Shown: positions 1-12,005, counted from the first letter of the stretch. The stretch: DNA of 64,000 nucleotides from Scytalidium lignicola (GCA_002812745.2 NCSJ02000238.1:1-64000), one strand, 5' to 3'. Notes: generated from the letters alone by a model not told the origin. Numbers and translations: made by a program.

Positions 1-3000
1 TACTACTATTTAAGTGTTTATAATTATTATAAGTTATTCTTAATAGATTATCTTCTTTTTTTGTATAATATAATAGTACTTTAGCTTTGTTATAACCTTC
101 TTTGTATAAACCTTTAAATATTATTTTCCTGAGTAATTATTTCTTTATTATCTTATCCTCAATGAAGGTTGTTTGATAAATTAGTCTGTAAGTTAGTCTA
201 AACCTCTTTTTAAGCTTTATCTTATAATCTTATAGTTTATACTTAGGTAAAGTTAAATCATTAAGTCTTTTTATGAATAACTTTAGTTATTTATAATATT
301 TTTTAAAAATATGTTTTAAGGTTTTATTAATATGAATAACTCTTAAAAACATTAAGTTTTACTCTTTTTCTAAGAAGGTAATTATACTTGTTCTTTAATC
401 AATTATCAGATTATACTTCTTTATCCATTTGATTCTTAATATTACTTAATATATTTTTAGTTGTATAATATTAAAGAATATTCTTTTTTGATGATTATTA
501 TTAATCTTCATGTTTAATTCATAAGTTTGGACATTAATAAATTTTTTGACTATATTATTATTTGTTAATGATATTAAGTAGTTGTCTTTCTTAACTTTTA
601 TGTTAAGTCTAAGTTACTTTATGACTTGTTCATTAATAAAGTTTTTTTTTAACTCTTAAATTGATTAAAACCTTTACTAACTTTTTATATAGTTTTATGT
701 TTATATATAATGAACTTCTATTGTTCATAGAGTAAAGATTGATGTTCTTAGCATTATTAATTAATATATTATCTTTAATCTTTAAATCTTTAGCATTCTC
801 TTAAAGTTCTTTAAATAATGTTATTCATCTTTTTATAAGATTTTTTAACCTTAGTCCATTTGAGCTTTTATTGTTTATGAATGTATATACATTTTATACT
901 TATTTTACTATTTCATTTCTAAGGTGTTCTCTTATTTTAATGATAAAGACATTACTTTCTTTAAGAATTCTTTCTTCAAAATTTAACAAGTATATTATTA
1001 CTTCTTAGTTGAACTATTAATTAATCCTTTATATTAATTTGTCTTCTTTTAAGAGTATGATAAGTAGTTCTAAAGGTAGTAAATCTTCCTTTAGTTTATT
1101 AATTATAAATAATACTTTTATATTTTAATTAACTTGTTTAATAATGATTTTGACAAACTTCTTTTATTCTTGTTAAGTATAGTATAACTTAACTTTAAGT
1201 AATTGTTTATTGATTTTCCAAGACTTTATATTTCTTTATATTGTGTTTTTACCTTTATTTAGTCTTGTTAAAAGGTTATTATTAGAAGTCTTTCTTGTTA
1301 CAAGTTATATTATCCTTATAAAACATAGTTTAATTCTTCTTTTATTATCATCTAAGTATCTTTAAGCATTTAGTCAAAATCATTTTAAATTCAAGTTCTT
1401 TTTNATTAATAAGAGGAATTTGTATATTCTCCTTTTTATAATGATATTTTAGAGGTTGATTTTATAAACTAAAATAAAATCTTCAAGGTTAAGTTTTTAT
1501 TCTTCAACAATTATTTCTTCTTATTATACAATTTTATAAAGTTAACTTTTGTTTAGGATTTCTTATTCTCTTAATCCTCTTATGCTAATCATTAGATAAT
1601 ATCTTAAGATTAATACTTCTTTAAAAACAAGATATTATTTTGTTANTANANCTTTGAAGTTTANTAGNATAATCATCTAAATTCTACTAACTCTTGGAAT
1701 TAATCTTTATCTGTCTAAGTTCTTAACTTCCCTNTTTATCTTGAAAGTGTTTTATATGTTAAGTTCTTCTTATTACTACAAATGTTGTCTTACTAACTTC
1801 TTTATTGGACATTTCTTCTGAATTTAAGCTTTTTTNCTCTTGACAATTCTGATAAGATATCCTTAATTCTTAAGATTCTTATAACTTTAACTTTAATTGA
1901 CATACTTAACTTATTGTCCTTCTTATGAGTATTTGTCATATATTTAAAAANGTTTACACTTAAAACATAACTTATTTTTTCTTCTTTTATTAAGTTCTTC
2001 AAGAGATATCTTAAAGGAATTCCTCTTTTTNGTTTCTTTTTTCAAAGTGCTTTTTTNCCTTTCCTTTTAAAAGTCTTTTNCTTTCTTTATAACATTTAAT
2101 TTTATTAAGTCTTCTTAATCTTTCTTATTGTTAATCTTTCTTTAATTAAAATAAGATTTACTCTTTTTGTCTAAGCTTATCTTATATTATTTATTCTTAA
2201 TCTTGATAAACAAGTTAACAAGAGTATTAAATGTAATGATTATAAGTTGTTAATATAATTCTTCCTTGATAAAATCTTTTAAGCTGATCTTATACTAATG
2301 TATATATACTTCTTCTTCTTAGTTGACTAATATTATATACTAACAATAAAGTATTACATATTTGTTAAGACTTTTNAGTTTGTTTAAAGTAAGTTAATTA
2401 TCTCTTAGTATTTCTTTTTTCATTAATATCTTTATACAAGCATTTGAGTTCTTTTATATAATTAACCTAACTTATAATAATATTAATTACTTCTTGCTTT
2501 TTTATTTCTTTGTTTATTATGAATTATTCATCTTTAAAAAGTTAAAACTAAGTTTTAACTACTTTTCTCAGGTATATTAATGCTTATAAGACTTTATACA
2601 TGTCTTTAAGCAATAATTGATTGTTTAATATTAAATAAGTTTTTGTTTGAGTAAAATATACTTTCAACTTCTTTTTATCTTTATAAAACAAGTCTAGTCT
2701 GATAATCTTAACTTCTTTAAAGGTTATTATTAAGATTTATTCAATGTTGTTCTTTGGTTTAAAGTTTAGATTAAAGTCTAGACTTAAAGCTTTTGATGTT
2801 AAAACTAATTTTAAGTTAGATTTGAGTAATGAAGATATTAACTTCTTTCTTATAACTCTTAATAATTTTCTAACAATTAATCCTTTTGTTAACTTAATAA
2901 GTTACTTTAATAGTATAACAACTTCTTTTAACATTTCTTCTTAAATGTTAGTTTCCTTAATAATCTAGTTCTTACCTTAGTCTTCTTCAGAATTATCTTC

Positions 3001-3179
3001 TAAACCTTCCTCAAATCCTTCTTCAGATTCCTTTTTAAATTCTTCTTCAAAGCCTTCTTTAAAACCTTTTTCAGGTTGTTGTTTGTTATTATTATTATTT
3101 ACTAATGTATTTGTTTTTAAATCTTGATTCATCAAGATAAACAATATTCAAAATGTTATAAAACTATACTATTCAAGTC
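1..3179 (-). mobile_element. Ty3/gypsy element A: RIP-degraded gag and protease, cut by window edge
   Basis: This is the 5' part of a dead Ty3/gypsy-type retrotransposon read on the minus strand; pol continues beyond base 1. Reading from right to left, a gag relic includes a stretch at about 1,802-2,002 with the motif NTHKKDNK, which is also found in the gag zinc-knuckle region of element C near 55.27 kb. An aspartic-protease relic follows at about 560-700, with a degraded active-site region followed by KNFI. The order and spacing match elements C and BF at nucleotide level. Almost all Gln codons have become stops and G+C is very low, which is the RIP pattern. The nucleotide string just inside the LTR (TTATAACATTTTGAATA, near 3,150) is shared with C at about 54.06 kb and is probably the leader. 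Not functional. Confidence 0.75.
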
Positions 3180-3508
3180 ATTGAATAATAAAGGTAAGGT
3201 AGATGTTTAAGGATAATAAAAANTAAAAGACACTTATACAAGTAACTAAGTTAATAATAAGATCTAGTAATATATTTAAGTTGAACATAAGAAGTCTACT
3301 CTTATATTCTTATAATATGCTTATATAGATAATGAAATACTCTTAAACCTTTGGATTTCCAAATCCTTAAGTCTTAAGCTGATAGACCTTAAACTTCCTA
3401 AGTCTTAAGTCCTTATCATATAACTATTTAATTGTTAAGTTCTCTTGTATACTTATATCTGTATTAAACCTCAAGCTTATACTAATTAACATGTTATAGT
3501 AAAACCTA
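3180..3508 (-). repeat. 5' LTR of element A (RIP-mutated)
   Basis: On the minus strand this segment aligns with the less mutated 5' LTR of element C (53,729-54,036). Shared blocks include GGTTTTACT near the start, ATAAGCTTGAGG (C has ATAAGCCTGAGG), GAGAACCTAAC versus GAGAACTTAAC, and CATCTACCTTACC near the end. Differences are mostly C to T and G to A. The outer edge is set where similarity to C stops. The inner edge is approximate because no TGG-type primer-binding site can be recognised. Confidence 0.65.
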
Positions 3509-4171
3509 TAATAAAGACTAATAAAACTAGATTTATGTTTAAATTTTAAATATACTTGAATAAGAAGAAAAGAGAAGAAAAGAGAATATTAATAAAGGAT
3601 AACCAAAGTATATAATATTTAGTAATTAAATGTCTTATATACATAGTATTATTATTAATTATCTTATTATATTAAATATAACCTTATTAAGCTTTAAAAG
3701 AAGTAATATTATAATATTTATTATTATTATGTTATTAATTACTTAGTATTTTTATATTATTATTAATTAGAAGGAATTATACTTATAAATTATTTAAAAT
3801 CATTAATAATTATAAGTATAATTATCCTTTTAATTGATAAAAATGAAATTGTTTATACAAATTATATAAATTACTCTTTTTNAATTAAAACTTATAAGCT
3901 AATCAAAACTATAATATAAAAGGTTTTATAATATACATTATGTTCTTATTTTTACTTAAGCTTGGTTAAGTAATAAAAGACTATTAACAATATAAACAAA
4001 TAACCTTTTTTTTNCTCTTAATATTTTGTATTCTAAATATAAATATAATCTTATTAATATAAAGTAAAACCTTTTACTTTGATTAAGTTAACAACTTATT
4101 ATTTATTGACTTTGTTGGATTATATGATTATTCTCTTATTATATATAAAAGCTTGAATATTCTTCTTCAAA
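3509..4171. other. AT-rich DNA without recognisable gene
   Basis: This stretch between element A and the foldback repeat is extremely AT-rich and has stops in all frames. I recognise no protein or RNA gene. It is probably an older, more heavily mutated repeat. Confidence 0.5.
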
Positions 4172-5346
4172 TTATATTATTATTATTATTCTTATACTAT
4201 AAGCTATGAGATTACCCTAAGGGTATACAGGATAACTACATTATCATATAAGAAATTGTGTTAACTCCTTGACCAGGTAAAAACCTTTATATTACTCTTT
4301 ATTTGCTTAAGTATAATTATCTTGTTTTATCTTTACTATCCTCTTGTCTAGTACTCAGCTTATTAGCTTGGTTAAGGAGAGTTTTGCTATGCTATTAAGT
4401 TAGTAGTTAATAACTCAGTTTTNCTAAGATGTTGTTACTTTACTGTTGTCTTGTTCTACTTTTGGATCTTCAATCATATTGTTAATTTGTACTCTTATAA
4501 CCTTCTTATAGCTAATACTTAGTTAGTAATCTGTTTACATCCTTAACAACTTCTTAGTATTTTTNCTTAAGTCTCTTGTTATATAAGCTCTTGTTTTAAG
4601 GCTTTTTCTTGTTTATTCTAAGTTTAAACAGTTAATAATTAAATAATAAGTTGTTTTTTCTATAAGTTTATAATTATATAAAAGTTATAAACTTTCTTAC
4701 TTTTAACAAAAAAGCATTATTCTTATATAATAAGCTAGATAAAGTAATTAACTTATTAATTATACAAATTCATATTAGCAAAATTAGACTATGAGTATAT
4801 TTGTTTAAACATTATATACTTAATATAAACATATTATTATACAATTATAAACTTATAGAAAAAACAACTTATTATTTAATCATTAACTATTTAAACTTAG
4901 AATAAATAAGAAAAAAGCCTTAAAACAAGGGCTTATATAATNAAAAGACTTGAGAGAGATATTAAAAAGCTGTTAAGGATATAAACAAATTGTTAATTAA
5001 GTATTAATTACAAGAAGGTTATAAGAATATAAATTAACAGTATAATTGAGGATTCAAGAGTAGAATAAGACAATGGCAAAGTAGTAATGTCTTAGAGAAC
5101 TAAGTTATTAACTACTAACTTAATAATATAGTAAAACTCTCCTTAACTAAGTTAGTAAGCCAAGTACTGGACAAGAAGATAGTAAAGACAAGGCAAGGCA
5201 ACTGTACTCAAGCAGGTAAAGAGCAGTATGGAGGTTTTCACCTGGCCAAGGAGTTGGCATGGTTTCCTATATAACAGTGTAATTATCCTATATACCCTTA
5301 GGGTAGCCTTATGGCTTATAGTATAAGAATAATAATAATAATAATA
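4172..5346. repeat. Large inverted (foldback) repeat, arms about 510 bp
   Basis: The sequence from about 4,172 to 4,679 reappears inverted at about 4,839-5,346, with a loop of roughly 160 bp. Both arms start from a TAT/AAT microsatellite followed by CTTATACTATAAGC at the outer edge, and then ACCCTAAGGGTATA. They run in register to TTTCTATAAGTTTATAATT at the inner edge. The right arm keeps more GC (for example CTCCTTGGCCAGGTGAAAAC on its minus strand), while the left arm has the C-to-T and G-to-A version, so the arms were mutated unequally. Alternatives are a foldback DNA transposon or two oppositely oriented copies of a short repeat. No ORF is visible inside, and no target duplication could be defined because the ends are microsatellite. 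Confidence 0.75.
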
Positions 5347-6190
5347 TAAATACTAACTTTCATAGTAAACTATATAAATCAATATTAAGACTTGAATCTT
5401 TTTGTATTTGTATATAAAAAGCTTTATTATTGCTTAGTATAAAGAAGTTTAACTCTTATTATATCTTTGAGTAAGNAAAAAGTATTCAGTAAAAACATTT
5501 TATGAAGTAATGTTAGAATTATAAATAGTATTTAACATTATCCTGAGTATAAAGTATATAAATATTATAATACACTATCTATACAACTATTTTATAATCT
5601 TGGTTTTTAATCAAATAATAATAGTAAACTTATAATATATTCTAATAGAAAAGATATTAAAAGTTCTTAGTTATATTCTTTTAAATAATATTAGGATAAT
5701 TACTAATTTAATTTATATAAAAGATAAAATAATATAAGAAAAGCTAAAATGTTAATACAATGTCCTTTATACTTTTTGTTAAGTGAATATATCTTCAACA
5801 CTTATATTATTAAGCTTAGAACAAAGTTTAAAGGTAGATAAGATATTGATTAAGATTGTATGTACTTATAATAAGGAAACTTCCTTAGTTTAGTAATTGA
5901 TTAACAACTTCAAGACTGAATATAAGTTAAAGTATTTCTTATAAGTATCTTTGTTATATCCTAAGAATAGATAACATATATATAGCTTGTTGTACTCAAG
6001 TACTAGTAAGCTTAAATACCTTTCCTGCTTGTTTAATAACAGAAGAACTCTTGAAGACCTTAGTGTTTACTCTTAAATATGAGAGATTAGCATATGTTTC
6101 TCAGAATCCTAACATCCTAACATCTTAGCATCCAAGGATAAAACAATAACAATAAATCAAGGAAATATCTTATAATATACTTACTTATAT
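5347..6190. other. AT-rich RIP-like DNA, no gene seen
   Basis: AT-rich sequence with no supported ORF. Composition changes to ordinary values close to 6,190, which marks the left edge of the gene island. Confidence 0.5.
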
Positions 6191-7204
6191 TTTATGCTAC
6201 AATAGCTTGTAATGATCCCTTTAGGATACATTGATATCCTAGTCCTTCACTGAACACCCTTATCCTTTTCAACTACTGCAGTTAGGGAAGTGATGATTTC
6301 AGTTTAATTGATATTGCTCAATTGTATTATCTGGTTTAGTAAAGGCATGATTTCACTAACCATATAGCAAATAGATACAGACATTGACACAGGACTAGTG
6401 AAGGTGAAGACAGGATGTACTGTAAATGTTGGCGATCACGGGTCGCAATTCGGGTCAATAAATGCTATTCCTAATTCTAAACCTGAAAAGGCACCATCTA
6501 CATGGTACCCTAACTGTGATGGTTTTCCGTTGCTATTGGGCATAATTTTCCGAAACCGCGTCAGAACCAGACCAGTACTGGCATTCCTGTAGTGTACTGC
6601 CATGGATATTCTCGGCATCCTGACCAATAAAGAGGAGCGGAGGAGGTTGACACCATCCTCTTAGCTATCCCTTGCACCCGTTCACTGTTCTAGTCTGTAA
6701 GGTAGTGTGGAGTAGTTGTTAGATTGTTATGATACCGTTAGAAGGTGTTTGCATAGGTTCAAACATTAACGGATAAAAGATGGTTGATACTGAGGTTAAC
6801 GATACTTTTTATGAAGACCACAAAGCAGAACTGGCGATTTAAGAGAAGATACAGTATCCCAAGGACCAAAGAAGGCCAAAGAAAACTCAGACGCATACGG
6901 AGTCAGAGTAGCATTACAACAGCAATGGTACAGTATAAGTTTGAGCCGCGATATTCTCTATGAAATGTATACAACCAAAACTGCGAAGAAACTCATGTTC
7001 CGTCCTTACTTTGAGCTCCTTTGAGTTGTTTTGCTGTGCCACAGCTTTTCGGTCTACTCCACCAGAGATTGTCAATTCCATCTTACTTCTTCTACAGATC
7101 TCCTCCAGAATTATATTCCATAGACCTATGAAAGTTTACTCTCATTATATCTGTCTTAAAAATATTGTTCGTTTATTTGTTCGCAATCGAAAATTTGTTC
7201 GCAA
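6191..7204. other. Start of gene island; only short unrecognised ORFs
   Basis: Base composition is normal here. Two overlapping short ORFs exist at 6,398-6,592 (plus) and 6,436-6,627 (minus), 63-64 codons each; neither resembles a family I know and they may be chance or remnants. Close to the right end, the 17-base unit TTTGTTCGCAATCGAAA occurs twice in tandem (about 7,178-7,211). No gene is called. Confidence 0.4.
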
Positions 7205-7660
7205 TCGAAATGAAAATTCCTGAGTGGCAAGCTGTGCAATGGGACAGTGGATGTGGGGACGGCGTCTTCCTCACCATCCTCTACCACGGCAAGCGTTTTC
7301 ATGTATTCTTACTCCCACCTTTATCCCCTGGTACGATTGAAGGATCAAGAATATTTTCCTACAGGAGTACTGATTAATTTGCAAGAGCTAGAGGACGAGG
7401 AAATACGGGTCACCACCGAGAGGAGAAAGAAGTGGGCAGCTCATGTTCAAGAGACTGTTAATTTACTTCATGAAATTGGGGTTATATGAGGAGATGGTAA
7501 TCCACACAATGTGCTTATTCATAAGAACACAGATGATTCTTGCGTAATTGATTTTGGAGGTGGCTATACGGACGGATGAGTTGATGAGAGGTTACGGGAG
7601 ACTTTAGAAGGCGGTAAGTAGGCAGCTGATAGAATCATCAAGTTCTTAAACATTTGATAC
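7205..7660 (+). pseudogene. Protein-kinase-like gene remnant (HRD- and DFG-type motifs, nonsense codons)
   Basis: In the frame starting at 7,247 the translation has two kinase landmarks in the right order. GDGNPHNVLI corresponds to the catalytic-loop D-x4-N, and VIDFGGGYTDG corresponds to the Mg-binding DFG, as in small fungal kinase-like proteins often found near telomeres. The frame is interrupted by TGA at 7,487-7,489 just before the catalytic loop, TGA at 7,577-7,579 after DFGGGYTDG, and TAG at 7,619-7,621. The two TGAs sit where the family usually has Trp, so a TGG-to-TGA change of RIP type is the simplest reading. The upstream part (HGKRFHVFLLPPLSP) lies in another frame, so there is also a frameshift or an unrecognised intron. 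The N-lobe is mostly absent. Called broken, not expressed as a kinase. Confidence 0.6.
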
Positions 7661-8435
7661 CAATAGAGTCTTGTGCCTACTTATACTGAACTTGAATATA
7701 TATCTCGCCAGTGTCCAAGCATTTTGCACCCGATTGTAGAGATTAAATAAGCCAATTATCTATCTCGATCTCTGTACCTATTTTTCGATATATATATGGG
7801 TAATACTTAACTTTGGTGAACGAATACGTTAAAGCCAGAATCATAAAAACTGTACTTTTTGATCTTGAGGGTTTTCTCCTTTGGGTACTCTCTTAACCGT
7901 ACCTTGTTCTTGAGGGTTAAAACTTTTATCAACAAAGTAGCTCTAGAGAGTATAATTCTTAGTTAAGCAATGGAGAAGACCTACAAAATATCAAATTCTT
8001 GAGCTATACCTCATACGATCGTAGTACTGAAGACGTGTCGTACAGCACAATATAAAAGCAATGAAGGTCACCTTTTGCTGGTACTGTAATACTATAACAA
8101 GCTAGCTGCTTATAAAGGATAATGTAAATGGAGGATGTTGGTGATCTAATCTAAATAGGTAAGAACCTTGTTTTGTAGTATAAGAATAACATTTATTCAA
8201 TACCCTTGTCTCATGGAATTGTTACTTGTAAAGGAAAGCATATTTCATATAATCCGCCCTAGGAGCCATAATTACTAAATTTAACAACTTTTGTTTTCGC
8301 CTACAAATATTCGTGCGATCTGGTTGGCTACAGTAATTAAGGCGAGTTTGCAAAGATAAAATTCAGCAACAAAGAGATACGGCTTCATTTGTTTTAAATG
8401 ACTATTAATTTGATATCAACTCTTAACTACCGACC
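7661..8435. other. Intergenic, upstream of HET gene
   Basis: No ORF of note. This segment should contain the promoter of the HET gene, but no clear TATA box or known site can be assigned from inspection. Confidence 0.4.
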
Positions 8436-10316
8436 ATGGCTGACCAGAATCTGGTATCTGAAGATCTAATAAAGTACCAGTATACTCCTCTTAAAACCCC
8501 CCGCTCAATAAGGCTTGTCTTCTTACACCCTGACGACTCATACAAATCTCCCCTCCGTATCAACTTCTACGACACTTCACTCGACGCCGATGTCCAGTAT
8601 CTCGCAGTATCATATACCTGGGCCACAGAGAAGGGTGATTGTTCTTTATCTAGATCTGTGGAATGTGGCTCAAGTGACCAGTACATCAAGATTACTCAAA
8701 ATTGCGATGCGGGACTTCGGAGAATAAGGGCACAGAGCGGCAGTCAAGGCAATATTCTCTGGGTCGACGCAATATGTATCAACCAGAACAATATCGAAGA
8801 GAAAAATATCCAAGTTCCGTTGATGAGACAAATTTTCTTGAAGGCGCAGAAGGTTGCGCTGTGGATTGGCGAAGCATCTTCTATTCTTGACCCAGAAACG
8901 ACTCGCCCAATCACAGATTTGGGCATTGAATTCATCAATGAATTTGCGCAAGAAATCTTGGATAGAAAGCAAGCCGGTCAAAGCCTCAAAGAAGGAAAAT
9001 GTTACCAAGCCGTGCTCAAAGAGATGCAGGTCATTCGCCATGGTGGGGTATATTCAGCTCCAGTGGAGGGCCTATGGGAGATTTTGCACCGCGAATGGTG
9101 GAAGCGTGCCTGGGTGGTTCAAGAAGTTGCTATTGCGCGTTTGCCAGTTCTCATGTGTGGAGAATGCATGGTATCTTTTGATACTGTCGAGACTGTTATT
9201 GGTGCACTTGCGAAAGACTTGCCAGATCTGTCTCCAGAAGAACACGAGTCCAATGCTGAGTTCATAACAACGGCCTTTACATACTTTGTCATGAGAGATT
9301 ATGCCAAAAGAGTAGATCTTCAACCAAAAGTCGACTTCCCTACGACGAATATACTGCCAGGTCATAGGGCGTTCCATATTCTTATGAACACGCAAAATGT
9401 TCGCAGCAGTGATCCTCGAGATAAAGTGTATGGTATATTAGGCTTCTTCGGAGATCCTAAATCTGACCCTGAAAATATCCTCCCCCTTCCAGATTACAAC
9501 AAGCCAACAGCAGAAGTGTATGCTGATGTTACTCGAGCAATAATTATCAGCACCAAATCGCTGAATGTAATGTCTCATTGTTATGGGAAGATAAGGGCAA
9601 ATCCTGGCTTACCATCTTGGGCAAAATCTTGGGATCACACCCCCTTGAGTGGATTTTCTGAGGATACTTCTAATGCTTCGAATGATTTGCCCGTTGTATA
9701 TGAGGATTGTGGTGATTCATTTTCTCTGAAGCTGAAGGGGAAGAGGTTCGATGTTATCACAGATATCGCGCCGTTTCCAGACTCGGGAACATTCGAATAT
9801 AACGATCTAGAGGTTGTCCGTTTATGGCACCAATGGGTTGAATTTTTCTTCTCTAGAAAATCATATCCAACCGGTGAGGAGATGCAAAATGTACTCTTGC
9901 AGACATTATGCTGGTCAAGTAACATAATACAAAAGCGTCTAACACCAGGCGAATACCGAGAAGGCTTCAGTGCTTTGCTCCAGGTTTTAACATCGAGCGA
10001 GATTATAAAGAAAAGAGTAGAAGACCTTTTTAGTAATAATTTGACTGAGCCATATTGTCAGAGAGCTAAACGAGTCACCTTGGGAAGACTTCTCAGCAGG
10101 ACTTCAAAGTCGTATCTAGCTTTTGTTCCATTCTCAACGTTACCTGGTGATCAGGTCGTTATTTTTAGTGGCGGAAGGGTACCGTTTGTTCTTCGGAGTA
10201 CTGATAATATGTTCCAGCTCCTTGGGCCCTGCTATATACACGGTATCATGGATGGAGAGGCGTTTCCAAAGGATAAGAGGCAATGTGAAGACCTAGAATG
10301 GTTTACACTACATTAA
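8436..10316 (+). CDS. HET (heterokaryon incompatibility) domain protein, 626 aa
   Basis: Single-exon ORF starting in a good fungal context (GACCATGGC) and ending with TAA. The N-terminal HET domain covers roughly residues 50-230. It shows YLAVSYTWA (residues 55-63; usual consensus YxALSYxWG, so the Gly is Ala here), LWVDAICINQ (108-117), the following NIEEKNIQVPLM and the hydrophobic VALWIGE (140-146). The C-terminus has the usual HET-protein ending, GGRVPFVLR followed by CYIHGIMDGEA. HET proteins mediate allorecognition and programmed cell death after hyphal fusion in filamentous ascomycetes, usually together with a partner locus; no NACHT, ankyrin or WD repeats are fused here. Length is typical for a stand-alone member. 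The frame is intact, unlike its neighbours. Such genes are commonly multicopy and located in accessory regions, which fits the transposon-flanked position. Confidence 0.93.
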   Translation: MADQNLVSEDLIKYQYTPLKTPRSIRLVFLHPDDSYKSPLRINFYDTSLDADVQYLAVSYTWATEKGDCSLSRSVECGSSDQYIKITQNCDAGLRRIRAQSGSQGNILWVDAICINQNNIEEKNIQVPLMRQIFLKAQKVALWIGEASSILDPETTRPITDLGIEFINEFAQEILDRKQAGQSLKEGKCYQAVLKEMQVIRHGGVYSAPVEGLWEILHREWWKRAWVVQEVAIARLPVLMCGECMVSFDTVETVIGALAKDLPDLSPEEHESNAEFITTAFTYFVMRDYAKRVDLQPKVDFPTTNILPGHRAFHILMNTQNVRSSDPRDKVYGILGFFGDPKSDPENILPLPDYNKPTAEVYADVTRAIIISTKSLNVMSHCYGKIRANPGLPSWAKSWDHTPLSGFSEDTSNASNDLPVVYEDCGDSFSLKLKGKRFDVITDIAPFPDSGTFEYNDLEVVRLWHQWVEFFFSRKSYPTGEEMQNVLLQTLCWSSNIIQKRLTPGEYREGFSALLQVLTSSEIIKKRVEDLFSNNLTEPYCQRAKRVTLGRLLSRTSKSYLAFVPFSTLPGDQVVIFSGGRVPFVLRSTDNMFQLLGPCYIHGIMDGEAFPKDKRQCEDLEWFTLH

Positions 10317-11675
10317 ATTAATTAAAGGTAGAGCTCTAAGTTTTCTACTGTTAGTTCCTGGAGTGTTTCTTGTGTAGTGATGTGCACCACAATTGCTCAT
10401 AGTAGCTATTGATAACAGCTGATTATCACACGCTAATCCTGACATGAAGAAAACATGTTTCTGTACGGAAAAGTGAACAGAGCTACTTTACCGGCAGATT
10501 TTGGTGGGTTAAGGTGAGGCTGGTGAGCAATGGTAAATGGCTAGCGTTGAGGGAAATCTGTTTTGGCTTCTCGGCTACAACTGCCAGTACACGGTAGCTA
10601 AAATTGGGAAAAGTCAGTCAAGGATTCTTTCGGAGCCAATTCTAGATCGTTGTCAACTAAAGCTGTTCTCAACTTTACTGAACTTCACAAGTTCAACCTT
10701 GTTATATACGAACTTATAGTGTCAACCTGTTAACTACTCGTTTAACTCCTCGTTGTTATAAGAAGTTTTGCTCAAATATGTTTGATACTGCTCTATAATG
10801 ACTGTCGATAGCTAATCTTGTATAGTTTCAAAAATTCGAAAGAATATCGGCACAAATTTTAGAAGGTGTTAATGGTTTCTCACGAACACGTAACTATTAT
10901 GTAAGATGAAGTGCGACTTTTTGTCAGCAGAGTTATACTAAGGAATAAAAATATAACGCCCACTGTTTCTCTTAGGCAAAGTGCCATTCATTTCAAGGTT
11001 AAGTAACACCCTACAGTTTTATTGAGGGTTACAATAGCTGGTGTATGTAAGGAGAGTAGTGAAGTTTGTGTAAATACGAAATTATACCAGAGGACAATTT
11101 GTACTAAAGTTCTGTTTGTTCGAGGAGCAGAGAATTTCATATAAGCAAGGCAAAGTAAAATAGGTAAAGTTATCTCAGCAGCTGAGTTGTAGTAATAGAA
11201 TATTACTGGTGCTTCTGTTGTCTGTCATGGGACTCATGCAGCTGTGAAACTATCCAAGGGATTAATTATGGTCAAATTTAGCAGGAGAGCTACGCAAGCA
11301 ATATAAGGCAGATTTATCCGGTGGCAAGCTGCATTAATTGAGGAGTCGCAGCATGGGCGGGCATGAGCATCTAGAATTCAGGCGTGGACAAAGTTATGCC
11401 AGCAAAGGATAATACAACTTTGTCTAACTTACATGGTTGGGGAATTTCATGCAGAGCAGGCCAGTACCACGATTGGCATTATCAATCTGGTGGTGTAGTT
11501 GCGGCGAGAGAAGGCGGAGATTCAAAAATATGGCAAGGCAAATTCATGTTGGTGGCAGAGTTGTATTGCTATAGTTCTCTACGTGTACACATTTCTCTAC
11601 AGTAGTACGTGGCTGACTACTTAGTATGTCAAAGTCTCTATCTCCCGTGTCTCAGTGCTAACACAATACTGCTAG
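10317..11675. other. Intergenic, no supported gene
   Basis: Ordinary composition with a few short ORFs (for example 10,537-10,719 and 11,384-11,605) that lack similarity, start context or length to be believed. It may hold the HET terminator and decayed upstream parts of the transporter fragment that follows. Confidence 0.4.
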
Positions 11676-12005
11676 ATCTATCCAACTGAGATATTTCCTC
11701 TTGCCAATAGTGCAAAAGGAGTGGCATATGCTATTGTAACTTTCTCCCTTGCAAATGGCATAATCAACGAGATCGTGCAATACCGAATTAACACCATCAG
11801 ATTCTAGATCTTTATGTTTGCGTTGATCAACATAGTGATGTTGGTTCCAATATATTTGTTCTATATAGAACCCGCGAATCGGCATCTAGAAGACCTTGAC
11901 TTGCTCTTCGCTTCTCCAAGTACTTTGTCATGGAAGGTGGAAAATGGGTTCGAAGAGTTGAAGGCAGGGAAAGAGGGAGGTCTTCATGAAGATACAGTAG
12001 CATAA
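11676..12005 (+). pseudogene. MFS sugar-transporter C-terminal fragment
   Basis: The frame reads IYPTEIFPLANSAKGVAYAI, which is the conserved YPTEI..P...R.KG..... segment between transmembrane helices 10 and 11 of fungal sugar porters. It continues through a helix-like NIVMLVPIYLFYIEPANRHLEDLD, where the usual motif is PETxxxxLEExD. A hydrophilic tail ends at TAA (12,003-12,005). An in-frame TAG at 11,805-11,807 falls at a position expected to be Trp in this helix, compatible with TGG to TAG. Nothing upstream encodes the other ten helices, so only about 110 of some 500 residues remain. Non-functional relic of a hexose/sugar:proton symporter of the plasma membrane. Confidence 0.7.

Noticed and set aside
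2744..2944. 66-codon plus-strand ORF repeated near 53.5 kb and 54.1-54.5 kb
   Set aside because: The repetition is explained by its being the antisense of the gag region in elements A, BF and C.
6398..6627. Two overlapping opposite ORFs
   Set aside because: Short, no family similarity, no splice or start evidence.
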